Shown: positions 34,384 to 44,468 of the stretch, piece after piece
Layout of the letters: the number at the start of each line of letters is the position of its first letter
How positions within the stretch are numbered: the stretch's first letter is position 1
Program-made: the position numbers and the translations under genes
NCBI GenBank assembly: GCA_016124745.1
Contig: WGNC01000018.1
Location: forward strand, 152,745-216,744
DNA length: 64,000 bases
Direction of reading: 5' to 3'
Source of the DNA: Thiobacillus sp.
GTDB taxonomy: Bacteria; Pseudomonadota; Gammaproteobacteria; Burkholderiales; Thiobacillaceae
The notes under the pieces: model-generated
What the model was told of the DNA's origin: nothing
Seen by the model: the letters and a program-made list of their open reading frames with translations, nothing else
Databases searched by the model: none

Positions 34384-34989
34384 TCAGTTCTTCGGGGCGT
34401 GGGTGCCCAGTACCTGCAGGTAGGCGATGACCGCGTCCATCTCGGTCTTGCCTTCCAGCGCGGCAGGCGCCTCGGCGATTTCCTGCTCGGTGTAGCCGGT
34501 GCCAACCCAGTTCAGCGAACGCATTTTCTGCTGGATCGAGGGGTCATTCAGCGGACGATCGAGCCAGGAGTAAGCGGGCATGTTGGATTCCGGTACCACA
34601 TCGCGCGGATTCATCAGATGTGCGTAGTGCCAGGCATCGGAATAGCGGCCACCGACGCGCTGCAGATCGGGACCGGTGCGCTTGGAACCCCACAGGAAGG
34701 GGCGGTCGTAGATGTATTCGCCTGCCACCGAGTAGTGGCCGTAACGTTCGGTCTCGGCACGGAACGGACGCACCATCTGCGAATGGCAGCCGACGCAGCC
34801 TTCGCGGATGTAGATGTCGCGACCCGACAACTGCAACGGCGTATACGGTGTCAAGCCCGCCACCGCAGTGGTGGTGGAGGTCTGGAAGAACAGCGGCACG
34901 ATCTGCACCAGGCCGCCGACGCTGACGATGAGGATGGTCAGCACGATCAGCAGACCGAGGTTCTTTTCAATGCTTTCATGTGAAATCAT
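34384..34989 (-). CDS. ccoO: cbb3-type cytochrome c oxidase subunit II (monoheme)
   Basis: This 201-aa protein has an N-terminal anchor helix and one c-heme site, [15 protein letters not shown] (C65-H69), with an axial Met segment later. The length and motif match CcoO. It follows ccoN after 11 bp. Confidence 0.97.
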   Translation of the reverse strand: MISHESIEKNLGLLIVLTILIVSVGGLVQIVPLFFQTSTTTAVAGLTPYTPLQLSGRDIYIREGCVGCHSQMVRPFRAETERYGHYSVAGEYIYDRPFLWGSKRTGPDLQRVGGRYSDAWHYAHLMNPRDVVPESNMPAYSWLDRPLNDPSIQQKMRSLNWVGTGYTEQEIAEAPAALEGKTEMDAVIAYLQVLGTHAPKN

Positions 34990-35000
34990 GTTCGGTCTCC

Positions 35001-36422
35001 TTAGGCGTGGACAGCTTGCGGGATGGCGGCGTCATTCACGGCGCGTCCCTGACGTGTGGTCTGCCAGACGTTCCAGGCCATGATCAGCATGCCGAAGAAG
35101 AACAGCGAACCTCCCAGCAGGCGGATGCCCCAGAACGGATACATGTTGTTAAGCACCTGGGCAAAGCTGTAGGTCAGCGTGCCGTCGGGATTCGCCGCGC
35201 GCCACATCAGGCCTTGTGCCACACCGGCGATCCACAGCGCGGCGATGTACAGCACGACGCCGATGGTGGAGAGCCAGAAATGCCATTCGATGAGCTTGGT
35301 GCTGAACATCGACTCGCGGCCGAACAGGCGCGGGATCAGGTAGTACATCGAGCCGATGGTGATCATCGCCACCCAGCCCAGTGCGCCGGAATGCACGTGG
35401 CCGATGGTCCATTCGGTGTAGTGCGACAGCGCGTTCACCGTCTTGATCGACATCATCGGGCCTTCGAAGGTCGACATGCCGTAGAACGACAGCGCGGTCA
35501 CCATGAACTTCAGGATGGGGTCGGTGCGCAGTTTGTGCCATGCACCGGACAGCGTCATGATGCCGTTCATCATGCCGCCCCAGCTCGGTGCCAGCAGCAT
35601 CAAGGAAAACACCATGCCGAGCGACTGAGCCCAGTCGGGCAGCGCGGTGTACTGCAGGTGGTGCGGGCCGGCCCACATGTAGATGAAGTTGAGCGACCAG
35701 AAGTGGACGACCGACAGGCGGTAGGAGTAGATCGGGCGGCCGGCCTGCTTCGGAATGAAGTAGTACATCATGCCGAGGAAGGCGGTGGTGAGGAAGAAGC
35801 CCACCGCGTTATGGCCGTACCACCACTGCACCATCGCGTCCTGCACGCCGGCGTAGGCCGAATAGGACTTGAAGAACGTCACCGGAAGCTCGGCGCTGTT
35901 CACCAGATGCAGGATCGCGATCACGATGATGTAGGCGCCGAAGAACCAGTTCGAAACGTAGATGTGCTTGGTCTTGCGCTTCATGACCGTGCCGAAGAAC
36001 ACCAGCGCGTAGGACACCCACACGACCGTGATCAGGATGTCGATCGGCCATTCCAGTTCGGCGTATTCCTTGGAAGTGGTGATGCCCAGCGGCAGGGTGA
36101 CCGCGGCCAGCACGATGACCAGCGTCCAGCCCCAGAAGGTGAACGCCGCCAGTTTCTCGGCCCACAATCGGGCCTGGCAGGTTCGCTGCACGATGTAGTA
36201 GGACACCGCGAACATCGCGGAACCACCGAATGCGAAGATCACCGCGTTGGTGTGCAACGGACGGAGACGTCCGTATGAAAGCCATTCAAGGCCGAATGTG
36301 ATGTCCGGCCAGATCAGTTGTGCCGCCAGGATGACCCCGACCAGCATCCCGACTATCCCCCATACCACCGTCATGATGGCAAATTGGCGGACGACCTTAT
36401 AGTTGTAGGTTGTCGCTTCCAT
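35001..36422 (-). CDS. ccoN: cbb3-type cytochrome c oxidase subunit I
   Basis: This 473-aa protein has about twelve transmembrane helices and heme/copper ligand segments: [28 protein letters not shown] and [13 protein letters not shown]. It is the heme-copper catalytic subunit that reduces oxygen at high affinity. It is the first gene of ccoNOQP. Upstream 36423-36653 is AT-rich and holds two adjacent palindromes. Confidence 0.97.
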   Translation of the reverse strand: MEATTYNYKVVRQFAIMTVVWGIVGMLVGVILAAQLIWPDITFGLEWLSYGRLRPLHTNAVIFAFGGSAMFAVSYYIVQRTCQARLWAEKLAAFTFWGWTLVIVLAAVTLPLGITTSKEYAELEWPIDILITVVWVSYALVFFGTVMKRKTKHIYVSNWFFGAYIIVIAILHLVNSAELPVTFFKSYSAYAGVQDAMVQWWYGHNAVGFFLTTAFLGMMYYFIPKQAGRPIYSYRLSVVHFWSLNFIYMWAGPHHLQYTALPDWAQSLGMVFSLMLLAPSWGGMMNGIMTLSGAWHKLRTDPILKFMVTALSFYGMSTFEGPMMSIKTVNALSHYTEWTIGHVHSGALGWVAMITIGSMYYLIPRLFGRESMFSTKLIEWHFWLSTIGVVLYIAALWIAGVAQGLMWRAANPDGTLTYSFAQVLNNMYPFWGIRLLGGSLFFFGMLIMAWNVWQTTRQGRAVNDAAIPQAVHA

Positions 36423-36463
36423 ACACGTCTCCCGTGATTGATAACTAAATTAGTACATGCAAT

Positions 36464-36488
36464 AACGCTTATGCGTTTCGCATATGCG
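36464..36488. promoter_or_regulatory. Two adjacent palindromes upstream of ccoN
   Basis: AACGC-TTAT-GCGTT (36464-36477) and CGCATATGCG (36479-36488) lie back to back, 42-66 bp before the ccoN start and in the divergent gap to a histidine phosphatase gene. Operator function is an inference. No full FNR box was found; only a half-site TTGAT at 36438-36442. Confidence 0.4.
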
Positions 36489-36653
36489 GATAAATATATC
36501 TATTTATAAAAGGCTGTGTCAAGTTGTCGCACCCCAAAAACAACGAGCAAGGCGGAAAATGCTGTTGCACGGATGCGAAAATCGAGGCCCGCGCCATTTT
36601 ATTCCAGTTTCGAATCCATGCTTCAAGATTCCTAATTTTGTACTCGACCATTC

Positions 36654-37307
36654 ATGCATCACATTTCCAAACCCATCAGCACCCGCATCTGCGTCATTCG
36701 CCACGGGGAAACCGACTGGAACGTCGAAAAGCGCATCCAGGGGCATACCGACATCCCGCTTAGCGAGGTCGGGCGTGCGCAAGCGCTGGCAATGGCGTTC
36801 AATGCGGCGCACCACCGCTTTCATGCGATCTACAGCAGCGACCTGCTGCGTACCGTGGAAACGGCGCGGGTGCTGGCACAGCGCGAGGACCAGGACGTGA
36901 AGCTCTTGCCGCAATTGCGTGAGCGGCATTACGGCATTTTCCAGGGAATCACTGCTGCCGAGGGCGCCAGTCGTTATCCGCGGGCGTATGCACACTACAT
37001 GGCACGCGACCTCGAATATGATTTCGAGACGGGCGAGTCGCTGCGCGGTTTCGCCGAACGGGTGGCCGACGGCATCGACTGGCTGGTGCGCCATCACAGC
37101 GGGCAGACCATTGCGGCCGTCAGCCACAGCGGCGTGCTCGACGTGGTCTATCGGCGCGCGACCGGACGCCCGTTGCATACGCCGCGCGACTTCGTCATTC
37201 CCAACTGCGCGCTCAACTGGTTTCATTTCGACGGCCAGGGCTGGCATCTGGAGGCCTGGGGCGACCGCCATCATCTCAATGAAGTGCTGATGGAACCGCC
37301 AGAATGA
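36654..37307 (+). CDS. Histidine phosphatase family protein (GpmB-like)
   Basis: This 217-aa protein has the catalytic RHGETDWN near its N-terminus, the YSSDLLRTVETA segment, LRERHYGIFQG and a second catalytic His in VSHSGVLDVV. It is a branch-2 phosphoglycerate-mutase-fold protein; the substrate could be phosphoglycerate or another phosphate ester. The stop overlaps the next gene's ATG by 4 nt. Confidence 0.88.
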   Translation: MHHISKPISTRICVIRHGETDWNVEKRIQGHTDIPLSEVGRAQALAMAFNAAHHRFHAIYSSDLLRTVETARVLAQREDQDVKLLPQLRERHYGIFQGITAAEGASRYPRAYAHYMARDLEYDFETGESLRGFAERVADGIDWLVRHHSGQTIAAVSHSGVLDVVYRRATGRPLHTPRDFVIPNCALNWFHFDGQGWHLEAWGDRHHLNEVLMEPPE

Positions 37308-38029
37308 ATGCACGGTCAGCATGGGTCGTGCTGCTGCGCCACGGCCACAGCGGATGGAACCTGAGCGACCGCTTCACCGGCTGGACCGATATTCGGCTGA
37401 CCGCAGTCGGTCTCGCCGAGGCGGCCGCTGCCGGGCGTCGGCTAAAAGAGGCGGGCTTTGTCTTCGACGAAGTGCATGGCTCAGTATTGCAGCGCACCCG
37501 GCAGACGGTCGAGACGCTGCTGGCGGCGATGGCGACGCCCGAGGTGCCCCTGTACACGACCTGGCGCCTGAACGAGCGCCATTACGGCGCGCTGCAGGGC
37601 ATGAACAAGCACGAGATATTTGCGACCTGGGGCGAGGAAGCCTCGCGTCGCTGGTGGCGTGGCTACTACGAACCACCGCCACCGCTCGATCGCGACGACC
37701 CGCGCCATCCGCGCTTCGATCCGATCTATGCGGACCTGGATCCCCAGACCCTGCCAGCCAGCGAAAGTCTGCGCGACTGCCAGCAGCGCACCTTGCCCTA
37801 CTGGAACGATGTACTGGTGCCGCGCCTGCGTGCAGGCCGCCGCCTGCTGGTGGTGAGCCACGGCAATACCCTGCGTGGTCTGGTCATGCATCTGGACGGC
37901 CTCTCGGCCGGGGCGATGGAGCACGTGGAGATTCCGTCCGGCGTACCGATGGTGGTTCGCTTTGCACCGGACCTTACGGTGCTGGGGCGCGAATGGCTGG
38001 AGATCGCGGCCACGGATCCCTCGGTGTGA
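37304..38029 (+). CDS. gpmA: 2,3-bisphosphoglycerate-dependent phosphoglycerate mutase-like protein
   Basis: This 241-aa protein follows the GpmA pattern: LLRHGHSGWNLSDRFTGWTDIRL, SVLQRTRQT, RLNERHYGALQGMNK, and VVSHGNTLRGL. The catalytic His, Arg and Glu positions are present. The usual RHGES reads RHGHS, and the N in NxxNRFTGW is Asp, so it may be a divergent mutase. It is coupled to the preceding phosphatase gene. It converges with ald, with 1 bp between stops. Confidence 0.85.
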   Translation: MNARSAWVVLLRHGHSGWNLSDRFTGWTDIRLTAVGLAEAAAAGRRLKEAGFVFDEVHGSVLQRTRQTVETLLAAMATPEVPLYTTWRLNERHYGALQGMNKHEIFATWGEEASRRWWRGYYEPPPPLDRDDPRHPRFDPIYADLDPQTLPASESLRDCQQRTLPYWNDVLVPRLRAGRRLLVVSHGNTLRGLVMHLDGLSAGAMEHVEIPSGVPMVVRFAPDLTVLGREWLEIAATDPSV

Positions 38030-38030
38030 A

Positions 38031-39113
38031 TCAGCTGAACCCCAGATCCTGCGCCAGCCCGGCGTGAGTGATCTTTCCGCCATGCACCTGCAGTCCGGCT
38101 CCCAGCCCGGCATCCGCATCAAGGGCGGCGAGACCCCGCGCCGCCAGTGCCTGCACGTAGGGCAGGGTGGCGTGGGTGAGCGCCTTGGTGGCGGTGCGCG
38201 CCACCGCGCCCGGCATGTTGGTGACGCAATAGTGGACGATGCCTTCGGCCATGAAGAAGGGATGGCTATGGGTGGAGGGGCGCGAAGTATCCGCGATGCC
38301 GCCCTGGTCGATGGCCACGTCGACCAGCACCGCGCCTTGCGGCATGCGTTTCAGCGACGAGAGGCTGATCAGGCGCGGCGCGTGACGGCCGGGAATCTGT
38401 GCCGCACCAATCACGATATCCGAATTCTCAAGGCTGTCGTCGATGGTGTCGGGCGACGAAAAGCGTGTTTCCACCCGTGCGCCGAACTGCGCTTCGGCGC
38501 GTGCAAGCTTGTCGGCCTGACGGTCGATCAGGGTGACGCGTGCACCCAGCCCAACGGCAACCCGGGCAGCACTCATTCCCACTACCCCGGCGCCAATAAT
38601 GAGCACCCGCCCGGGCGGCACGCCGGGCAAGCCGGTGATGAGCTTGCCGCTTCCACCCTGCGACTTGTGCAATCCGAGCGCGCCCATCTGCGGCGCCAGG
38701 CGTCCGGCGATTTCGGACATCGGCTGCAGCAGCGGCAGGCTGCCATCGGGCTTGCCTACCGTTTCGTAGGCGATCGCCGTCACCCCGCGCGCCACCAGCT
38801 CGCGCGCAAGTTCCGGCGCGGCGGCCAAATGCAGGTAACAGAAGAGCAGCTGGCCTGCATGCAGCAGTCTTACCTCGTCCGGTTGCGGTTCCTTGACCTT
38901 GACCACCAGTTCGGCAGCGAACGCCTCGGCTGCGGTCGCAACAACGTCAGCTCCTGCCGACTGGTAGGCGTCGTCGCCGAAACCGACCGCCGCCCCGGCA
39001 CCGGTTTCGACGCTGACGCTGTGGCCCCCCTGGACCAGCGTGCGCGCGCCCTCTGGCGTGAGCGCCACCCGGTATTCGTGATTCTTGATTTCCCTGGGAA
39101 TGCCGATATGCAT
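38031..39113 (-). CDS. ald: Alanine dehydrogenase
   Basis: This 360-aa protein has MHIGIPREIKNHEYRVALTP, the catalytic region YLHLAAAPELA, and the NAD-binding glycine pattern IIGAGVVGMSAARVAVGLGA, ending in the typical HGGKITHAGLAQDLG. It converts alanine and NAD+ to pyruvate, ammonia and NADH. ATG 39113 is preferred over one six codons earlier because it gives the family start. Confidence 0.95.
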   Translation of the reverse strand: MHIGIPREIKNHEYRVALTPEGARTLVQGGHSVSVETGAGAAVGFGDDAYQSAGADVVATAAEAFAAELVVKVKEPQPDEVRLLHAGQLLFCYLHLAAAPELARELVARGVTAIAYETVGKPDGSLPLLQPMSEIAGRLAPQMGALGLHKSQGGSGKLITGLPGVPPGRVLIIGAGVVGMSAARVAVGLGARVTLIDRQADKLARAEAQFGARVETRFSSPDTIDDSLENSDIVIGAAQIPGRHAPRLISLSSLKRMPQGAVLVDVAIDQGGIADTSRPSTHSHPFFMAEGIVHYCVTNMPGAVARTATKALTHATLPYVQALAARGLAALDADAGLGAGLQVHGGKITHAGLAQDLGFS

Positions 39114-39244
39114 GGCGAGCCTCGCTGACAATGAATGCCTCGCAGCATAACCAAAGCGCTGCCAGGCATGAAGAGGAGTCGGGTCGAACGAGGCGGGACG
39201 GGTTCAGCCCCGTGCTGGAAACACGCGACGCCGATGCGGGGTCA

Positions 39245-40255
39245 TCAGACGAGGTGCTGTATGCATTCACGCACCAGTTCGGGGCCGCGATAGATCAGCC
39301 CGGAGTAGAGCTGGACCAGCGAGGCGCCGGCGGCGATTTTTTCATGCGCGTCGGCTCCTGAAAGGATGCCGCCGACGCCGATGATCGGCACCTCGTTCTT
39401 CAGGTGACGCGCCAGCGCGCTGACGACGCGGGTGGACGCAGCACGCACGGGCGCGCCGGAAAGGCCACCGGCTTCGTCGGCATTCGGCAGGCCTGCAACG
39501 GTATCGCGAGCGATCGTGGTGTTGGTGGCAATGACGGCGTCGATGCGGTGCATCATCAGGAGTGCAGCTATCGCGGCGATCTGCGCATCGTCGAGGTCGG
39601 GCGCGATTTTCAGCGCGATCGGCACGTAGCTGCCGTGGCGCTGCGCCAACTCGGACTGCCGCAGCTTGATCGACGACAGCAGGGCATCGAGCGCCTCGTC
39701 CTTCTGCAGTTCGCGCAGATTCTGCGTGTTGGGGGAGGAAATGTTGACCGTGACATAGGTGGCGTGCGCGTAGACCTTGTCGAGACAGGCAAGGTAATCG
39801 TCTACCGCGTGTTCGTTCGGCGTGTCCTTGTTCTTGCCGATGTTGATGCCGAGCACGCCCTTGAAACTGCTTGCATCGACGTTCTTGACCAGGTTGTCGA
39901 CCCCGAGGTTGTTGAAGCCCATGCGGTTGATGATGGCTTCGGCCGCAGGCAGGCGGAACAGGCGCGGTTGCGGATTGCCGGGCTGCGGGCGCGGCGTCAC
40001 CGTGCCGATCTCGATGAAACCGAAACCCAGGTCTGCCAGGGCGTTGATGTGTGCGCCGTCCTTGTCCATCCCGGCCGCCAGTCCCACTGCATTGGGAAAA
40101 TCGATGCCCATCACCCGCACGGATTTGCCATGGGCGCGCGGCAACAACTTCAGCAGGCCCAGCGCGTGGGCAGCATCGAGGCTGGCGAGGGTGAAGCGGT
40201 GAGCATCCTCGGGATCGAGCGAGAACAGGGCGGGGCGGAGCAGCTTGTATAGCAT
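39245..40255 (-). CDS. pyrD: Dihydroorotate dehydrogenase (quinone), class 2
   Basis: This 336-aa protein has an N-terminal membrane-associating segment [19 protein letters not shown] and the FMN-barrel segments [38 protein letters not shown] and [27 protein letters not shown]. It oxidises dihydroorotate with quinone. Longer upstream reading is not supported. Five bp separate it from the MBL-fold gene, so the two are probably cotranscribed. Confidence 0.96.
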   Translation of the reverse strand: MLYKLLRPALFSLDPEDAHRFTLASLDAAHALGLLKLLPRAHGKSVRVMGIDFPNAVGLAAGMDKDGAHINALADLGFGFIEIGTVTPRPQPGNPQPRLFRLPAAEAIINRMGFNNLGVDNLVKNVDASSFKGVLGINIGKNKDTPNEHAVDDYLACLDKVYAHATYVTVNISSPNTQNLRELQKDEALDALLSSIKLRQSELAQRHGSYVPIALKIAPDLDDAQIAAIAALLMMHRIDAVIATNTTIARDTVAGLPNADEAGGLSGAPVRAASTRVVSALARHLKNEVPIIGVGGILSGADAHEKIAAGASLVQLYSGLIYRGPELVRECIQHLV

Positions 40256-40260
40256 GGGTG

Positions 40261-41355
40261 TCAGAAGAGTTCCTGTTCCAGGTTCTGGTAGACGAAATTG
40301 GCGTTGATCCAGTGGTTGAGTTCGTACAGCGGCCATGACTCGAATTCAGCGATGCCCGCCATGCGCACCGCATCCTGCAGGGATTGCCCCTCGAGGATGG
40401 AAGCACGGATTTTCTCGGTCAGCGTGTCGACATAGCGCCGCGTATTGGCGACCATCGGGAATGGCGCGGTCTGGGGGGCGCCGTGGCCGGGCACCATCAG
40501 GGCGGCATCCGGAAAGCGCGTGGCGATCCAGTCCTGCATGGCGTCGATCTCCTCGATATGGCCGTCGCCGATGAAGGTGACGCGGCCGTTGAAGGCGAGG
40601 TCGGAAATCCACAGGATGCGATCCTCCTTCTGCCACATGACCAGGTCACCGTGCGAATGATGGAAACCCGTGTCGTAAATTTCGAATGTCTTGCCGCCCA
40701 TCTTGACCGCCACATGGGCCGGATTGCCGCCGCCGATCAGCAGATCGGGCACGACGGCGTGGAAATTCTCCATTTCCCTGGGCAGGAACACCTTGCGGTA
40801 GGCGACCGAGCGCTCGATCGTGGGTGAATAGACGTAGTCCTCGGTGCCGGCGTGGCTGATGATGCGGATGCCCGGAATATCGGCGAATGCCGATGCGCCG
40901 AAGAAATGGTCGGGGTGCGCGTGGGAGATGACCAGATAACGTATGGGCTGGCAGGTCACTTCACGGATGGCGGCGATCATGCGCCGGCCGAGGCTGGGCG
41001 TGCCCAGCGCATCCAGTACCAGCACGCCGTCGCGGGTGACGACGAAGCCGGCGTTGCCGTTGAATCCGCGGTTGATCCCGTCCACCTCGGCGATATTGCC
41101 GAAAAAGAAATAGGTATCTGGCGCGATCTGGTAATAGGGCAGGGCACTGTTGTCAGGATCGTCCGTCTGCACGACGTAAACGGGCGCCTGCGGGCTGTCG
41201 ACCGCCTGTTTCGGCATGGAGGCCTTGGCGGGGTCGGTGCCGAACTGCTGCTCGATGTCCGCGCCTTCAAGCGGCGGCACCTCGACGGGTACCTGCTTCG
41301 TGGCCATCGCGGCAAAAGGCAACAGCAGGCTCAGTATCAATGTGATCGCTCGCAT
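40261..41355 (-). CDS. SoxH-like MBL-fold metallohydrolase
   Basis: This 364-aa protein has a signal peptide (about residues 1-18), the zinc site HAHPDH (residues around 145-150) and later metal-ligand segments GFHHSHGD and VPGHGAP. It resembles periplasmic SoxH-type metallohydrolases linked to sulfur oxidation and quinoprotein systems. The substrate is unknown. It lies upstream of pyrD on the same strand. Confidence 0.82.
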   Translation of the reverse strand: MRAITLILSLLLPFAAMATKQVPVEVPPLEGADIEQQFGTDPAKASMPKQAVDSPQAPVYVVQTDDPDNSALPYYQIAPDTYFFFGNIAEVDGINRGFNGNAGFVVTRDGVLVLDALGTPSLGRRMIAAIREVTCQPIRYLVISHAHPDHFFGASAFADIPGIRIISHAGTEDYVYSPTIERSVAYRKVFLPREMENFHAVVPDLLIGGGNPAHVAVKMGGKTFEIYDTGFHHSHGDLVMWQKEDRILWISDLAFNGRVTFIGDGHIEEIDAMQDWIATRFPDAALMVPGHGAPQTAPFPMVANTRRYVDTLTEKIRASILEGQSLQDAVRMAGIAEFESWPLYELNHWINANFVYQNLEQELF

Positions 41356-41503
41356 GGGGGCTCCTCACGGCGGGTGTTTGGACTTAATGGTAAGGCAGTT
41401 CGAATCATTTGAAAGCAGAAGCACTACACCGGGCAGGGTAAAGGTTTGCGTCTTCACGACCGGGCCGACAGCGGGCGGGACGAAGCGGGTGGCCGGGCAG
41501 GAT

Positions 41504-42817
41504 TCAGGGAGCCGGAGCGGTCGGGATGGAATGGCGCGTGGCGCTCTCGACCGAACCCGCAGCCGGATCATCGAACACCGCCTGGTCAAGCGCGTTTTCG
41601 CTTTGGGCGACGATGCAGCTCACCGCGCAATCGCCGGTAACGTTGCATACGGTGCGGAACATGTCGAGCAGGCGGTCGACGCCGATGATGAGTGCGATGC
41701 CCTCGACCGGCAGGCCGACCTGTCCGAGCACCATGGTGAGGGTCACCAGTCCGACGCCCGGCACTGCGGCGGTACCGATCGAAGCGAGCGTAGCGGTCAG
41801 CACCACCATCAGGTAGTCGGTGAGCGTCAGGTCGATGCCGTAGACGTTGGCGATGAAGACCGTGGCGACACCCTGCATCATTGCGGTGCCGTCCATGTTG
41901 ATGGTAGCGCCCATCGGCACGGTGAACGCGGCGACACTGTTCTTCACGCCCATCTTGTGTTCCACCGTGGCCAAGGTCACCGGGATGGTGGCACCGGAAC
42001 TGGCGGTGGAAAACGCGAACGCTGCCGGGTCGCGCATTTTCTTCAGGAAGGCGAACGGGTTGAGCGAACCCAGCAGGCGCAGCAGTAGCGGATAGGTGAC
42101 GAACAGCTGGATCGCCAGGGCGGCGGTCAGCGTGAGGAAATAGGCGGCGAGCGGCAACAGCAGATCGAGTCCCTGGGTGGCGAAGGTGCGCGTGATCAGC
42201 GCGAACACGCCATAGGGCGCGAGCCGCATGATCCATTCGACCATGTGCATGATGACCACGTCGAGGTCGGCGAAAAAGTTGAGTACGTGCTTGCCGCGTA
42301 CCCCCGACATCGTCACCGCCACGCCGAACAGCAGCGCGAACACGATGATCTGCAGCATGTTGCCTTCGGCCATCGCCGCCACCGGGTTGGTCGGCACCAT
42401 GTCGATCAGCACCTGCGTGAGGGGTGGGGCTTCCTTGCCGCTGAAACTGGCTGTGGTCGTGCCGGCGTCGAAGCCGTGTCCCGGGCCGACGATGCCCGCC
42501 AGCGTCAATGCAATCGTCACCGCGATCGCAGTGGTCGCCAGATACAGGCCGAGTGCCTTGACGCCGATGCGCCCAAGCGCGTTCAGGTCGGACAGTGACG
42601 TCACCCCGACCACCAGCGACGCGAACACCAGCGGCACCACCATCATCTTCAGCGCCGACACGAACACCGTGCCGAACACATACAGCAGGCCGTCGATGAG
42701 GCCCAGCTGTAGCCAGGGCGGCGCGCCCACCTGGTTCAGGATGACGCCCAGCACCATCCCCGCGAGCATCGCGATCACGATCTGGCGGGTGAGGCGGTGG
42801 GTTTCAGCTGCAGCCAT
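41504..42817 (-). CDS. Dicarboxylate/amino acid:cation symporter (DAACS family)
   Basis: This 437-aa membrane protein has the DAACS features: N-terminal helices, the serine-rich FSTASSGATIPVTL, the NMDGTA motif (ATINMDGTAMMQG) and VPGVGLVTLTMVL. It would import C4-dicarboxylates or glutamate with Na+ or H+. ATG 42817 begins MAAAETHRLTRQI; the in-frame extension upstream is not typical. It is divergent from the carboxypeptidase gene. Confidence 0.92.
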   Translation of the reverse strand: MAAAETHRLTRQIVIAMLAGMVLGVILNQVGAPPWLQLGLIDGLLYVFGTVFVSALKMMVVPLVFASLVVGVTSLSDLNALGRIGVKALGLYLATTAIAVTIALTLAGIVGPGHGFDAGTTTASFSGKEAPPLTQVLIDMVPTNPVAAMAEGNMLQIIVFALLFGVAVTMSGVRGKHVLNFFADLDVVIMHMVEWIMRLAPYGVFALITRTFATQGLDLLLPLAAYFLTLTAALAIQLFVTYPLLLRLLGSLNPFAFLKKMRDPAAFAFSTASSGATIPVTLATVEHKMGVKNSVAAFTVPMGATINMDGTAMMQGVATVFIANVYGIDLTLTDYLMVVLTATLASIGTAAVPGVGLVTLTMVLGQVGLPVEGIALIIGVDRLLDMFRTVCNVTGDCAVSCIVAQSENALDQAVFDDPAAGSVESATRHSIPTAPAP

Positions 42818-42975
42818 CAGGGCGCAATGCAGGGGTCGACATGCCGCGAGTTTAACAGGGCGAGGCAGGCAGGCTGCCGCAACGCGGGCAGGGGATGTTA
42901 TCCTCAAGCCTGCGCGCGATTGCGCGTGTCCGAAGCCGCAATACCCATCCTGTCTTATTGAAATCGACCGAATCC

Positions 42976-44133
42976 ATGACTAGCCTGCATTTCCTGCAAC
43001 GCCTCGCATTGTTTTTCTGTTTCCTAATCGCGCCAGCCGCCTGGGGCGCCGCCATTATTCCGCCGCCCCCCGAACTGGGGGCCAAGTCCTGGGTGCTCAT
43101 GGACGCCGCCAGCGGCAATGTGCTGGTCAACCATGAGGGCGACCTGCGCCTGCCGCCCGCCAGCCTGACCAAGCTGATGACCGCCTACATCGCCACGCTG
43201 GAAATCGACCGTGGCCAGCTGCATGAAGACGACATGGTCACCATCAGCGAAAAAGCGTGGCGCATGGGCGGCTCCAAGATGTTCGTCAAGGTCGGCAACC
43301 AGGTATCGGTCAACGACCTGTTCCACGGCATCATCATCCAGTCGGGCAACGATGCCAGCGTCGCGCTGGCCGAGCACATCGCCGGCGACGAGGATGCCTT
43401 TGCAGCGCTCATGAACGGCCAGGCCAAGCAGTTGGGGATGGCCAACAGCCATTTCATGAACGCTACCGGCTGGCCCGACGAAGCGCACTATTCGTCCGCG
43501 CTCGACATGGCGAAGCTGGCGCGCGCGATCATCTATGCCGACCCCGCGCACTACGCGATCTACGCGCAGAAGGAATTCCTCTGGAACGGCATCAAGCAGC
43601 CGAACCGCAACCTGCTGCTGTGGCGAGACGATGGCGTCGACGGCCTCAAAACCGGACACACCGAGGAAGCCGGCTACTGCATGGTCGCCTCCGCCCAGCG
43701 CGACGGCGAGCGGCTGATCGCCGTGGTGTTCGGCACCGACAGCGAAGCGGCTCGCGCCAACGAGACCGCAAAGCTGCTGGGCTACGGCTTCCGCTTCTTC
43801 GAAAGCAAGGTGTTCCACAAGAAAGGCGAGGTGCTGGCCGACGCGCCGGTCTGGAAAGGCGCCGCACGCACGGTCAAGGCCGGACTGACGGCCGACCTGG
43901 CAGTCAGCGTGGCCAAGGGGGAACTGGCCACGCTCACTACGCAACTCGTGCTGAACCCCGAAGTGATCGCGCCGGTGAAGCAGGGCGACGTCATCGGCAA
44001 GATCGCCGTTTACGCGGGCGACAAGGTGGTGCAGCAGGCCGACGTGGTGGCGCTGGACGCCGTCGAGGAAGGCGGCTTCTTCCGCCGGATCTGGGACAGC
44101 ATCCGCCTGTTTTTCAGGGGATTGTTCGGCTGA
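42976..44133 (+). CDS. dacC: D-alanyl-D-alanine carboxypeptidase (PBP5/6 family)
   Basis: This 385-aa protein has a signal peptide, the active-site motifs S63-LTK66, S123-GN and K225-TG, and a C-terminal beta domain followed by an amphipathic anchor (FFRRIWDSIRLFFRGLFG). It trims the terminal D-Ala of peptidoglycan at the periplasmic face of the inner membrane. ATG 42976 begins the signal peptide. A strong terminator follows. Confidence 0.95.
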   Translation: MTSLHFLQRLALFFCFLIAPAAWGAAIIPPPPELGAKSWVLMDAASGNVLVNHEGDLRLPPASLTKLMTAYIATLEIDRGQLHEDDMVTISEKAWRMGGSKMFVKVGNQVSVNDLFHGIIIQSGNDASVALAEHIAGDEDAFAALMNGQAKQLGMANSHFMNATGWPDEAHYSSALDMAKLARAIIYADPAHYAIYAQKEFLWNGIKQPNRNLLLWRDDGVDGLKTGHTEEAGYCMVASAQRDGERLIAVVFGTDSEAARANETAKLLGYGFRFFESKVFHKKGEVLADAPVWKGAARTVKAGLTADLAVSVAKGELATLTTQLVLNPEVIAPVKQGDVIGKIAVYAGDKVVQQADVVALDAVEEGGFFRRIWDSIRLFFRGLFG

Positions 44134-44156
44134 CGAACGAGCGCACGGACAAGATA

Positions 44157-44188
44157 GGCGACCCTCGGAAGAGCGGTCGCCTTTTTTT
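44157..44188 (+). terminator. Rho-independent terminator after dacC
   Basis: GGCGACC pairs with GGTCGCC (7 bp) and is followed by seven T. It is 23 bp after the dacC stop. Confidence 0.92.
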
Positions 44189-44208
44189 GCCCTGTCTGGG
44201 CTGGCTTG

Positions 44209-44328
44209 TTGATCCGGCGCGAATTAAACACGAGTACCGTTCGCCCTGATCGTGAGCCTGTCGAACGATCGAAGGGCTGTGCTTCGACAGGCTCAGCACG
44301 AACGCGCGAATAAATCTGGCCGGATCAA
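44209..44328. repeat. Large nested inverted repeat (REP-like)
   Basis: Outer arms TTGATCCGG (44209-44217) and CCGGATCAA (44320-44328) enclose inner arms GAGCCTGTCGAA (44254-44265) and TTCGACAGGCTC (44283-44294), both perfect. The inner sequence resembles the CTTCGACAGGCTCAGCACGAAC elements scattered in many betaproteobacteria. It lies between dacC and the DUF3617 gene; no gene was seen in 44189-44468. Confidence 0.75.
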
Positions 44329-44468
44329 AAAGCCTGCTCAGACCGGCCGGCAAACGAGTATGATCGGTCGCGCTTGGCGGTGCCGTCGAGTTCCCTCGGA
44401 CGGAAGCGTACGCATAGGCCGTGCGCCGCCGCAATGTTTGAATCGCTCACCTAATGGAGGAGGATGCC

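Noticed and set aside
36438..36451. Possible FNR box before ccoN
   Set aside because: Only one half-site TTGAT is present; the other half does not match ATCAA.
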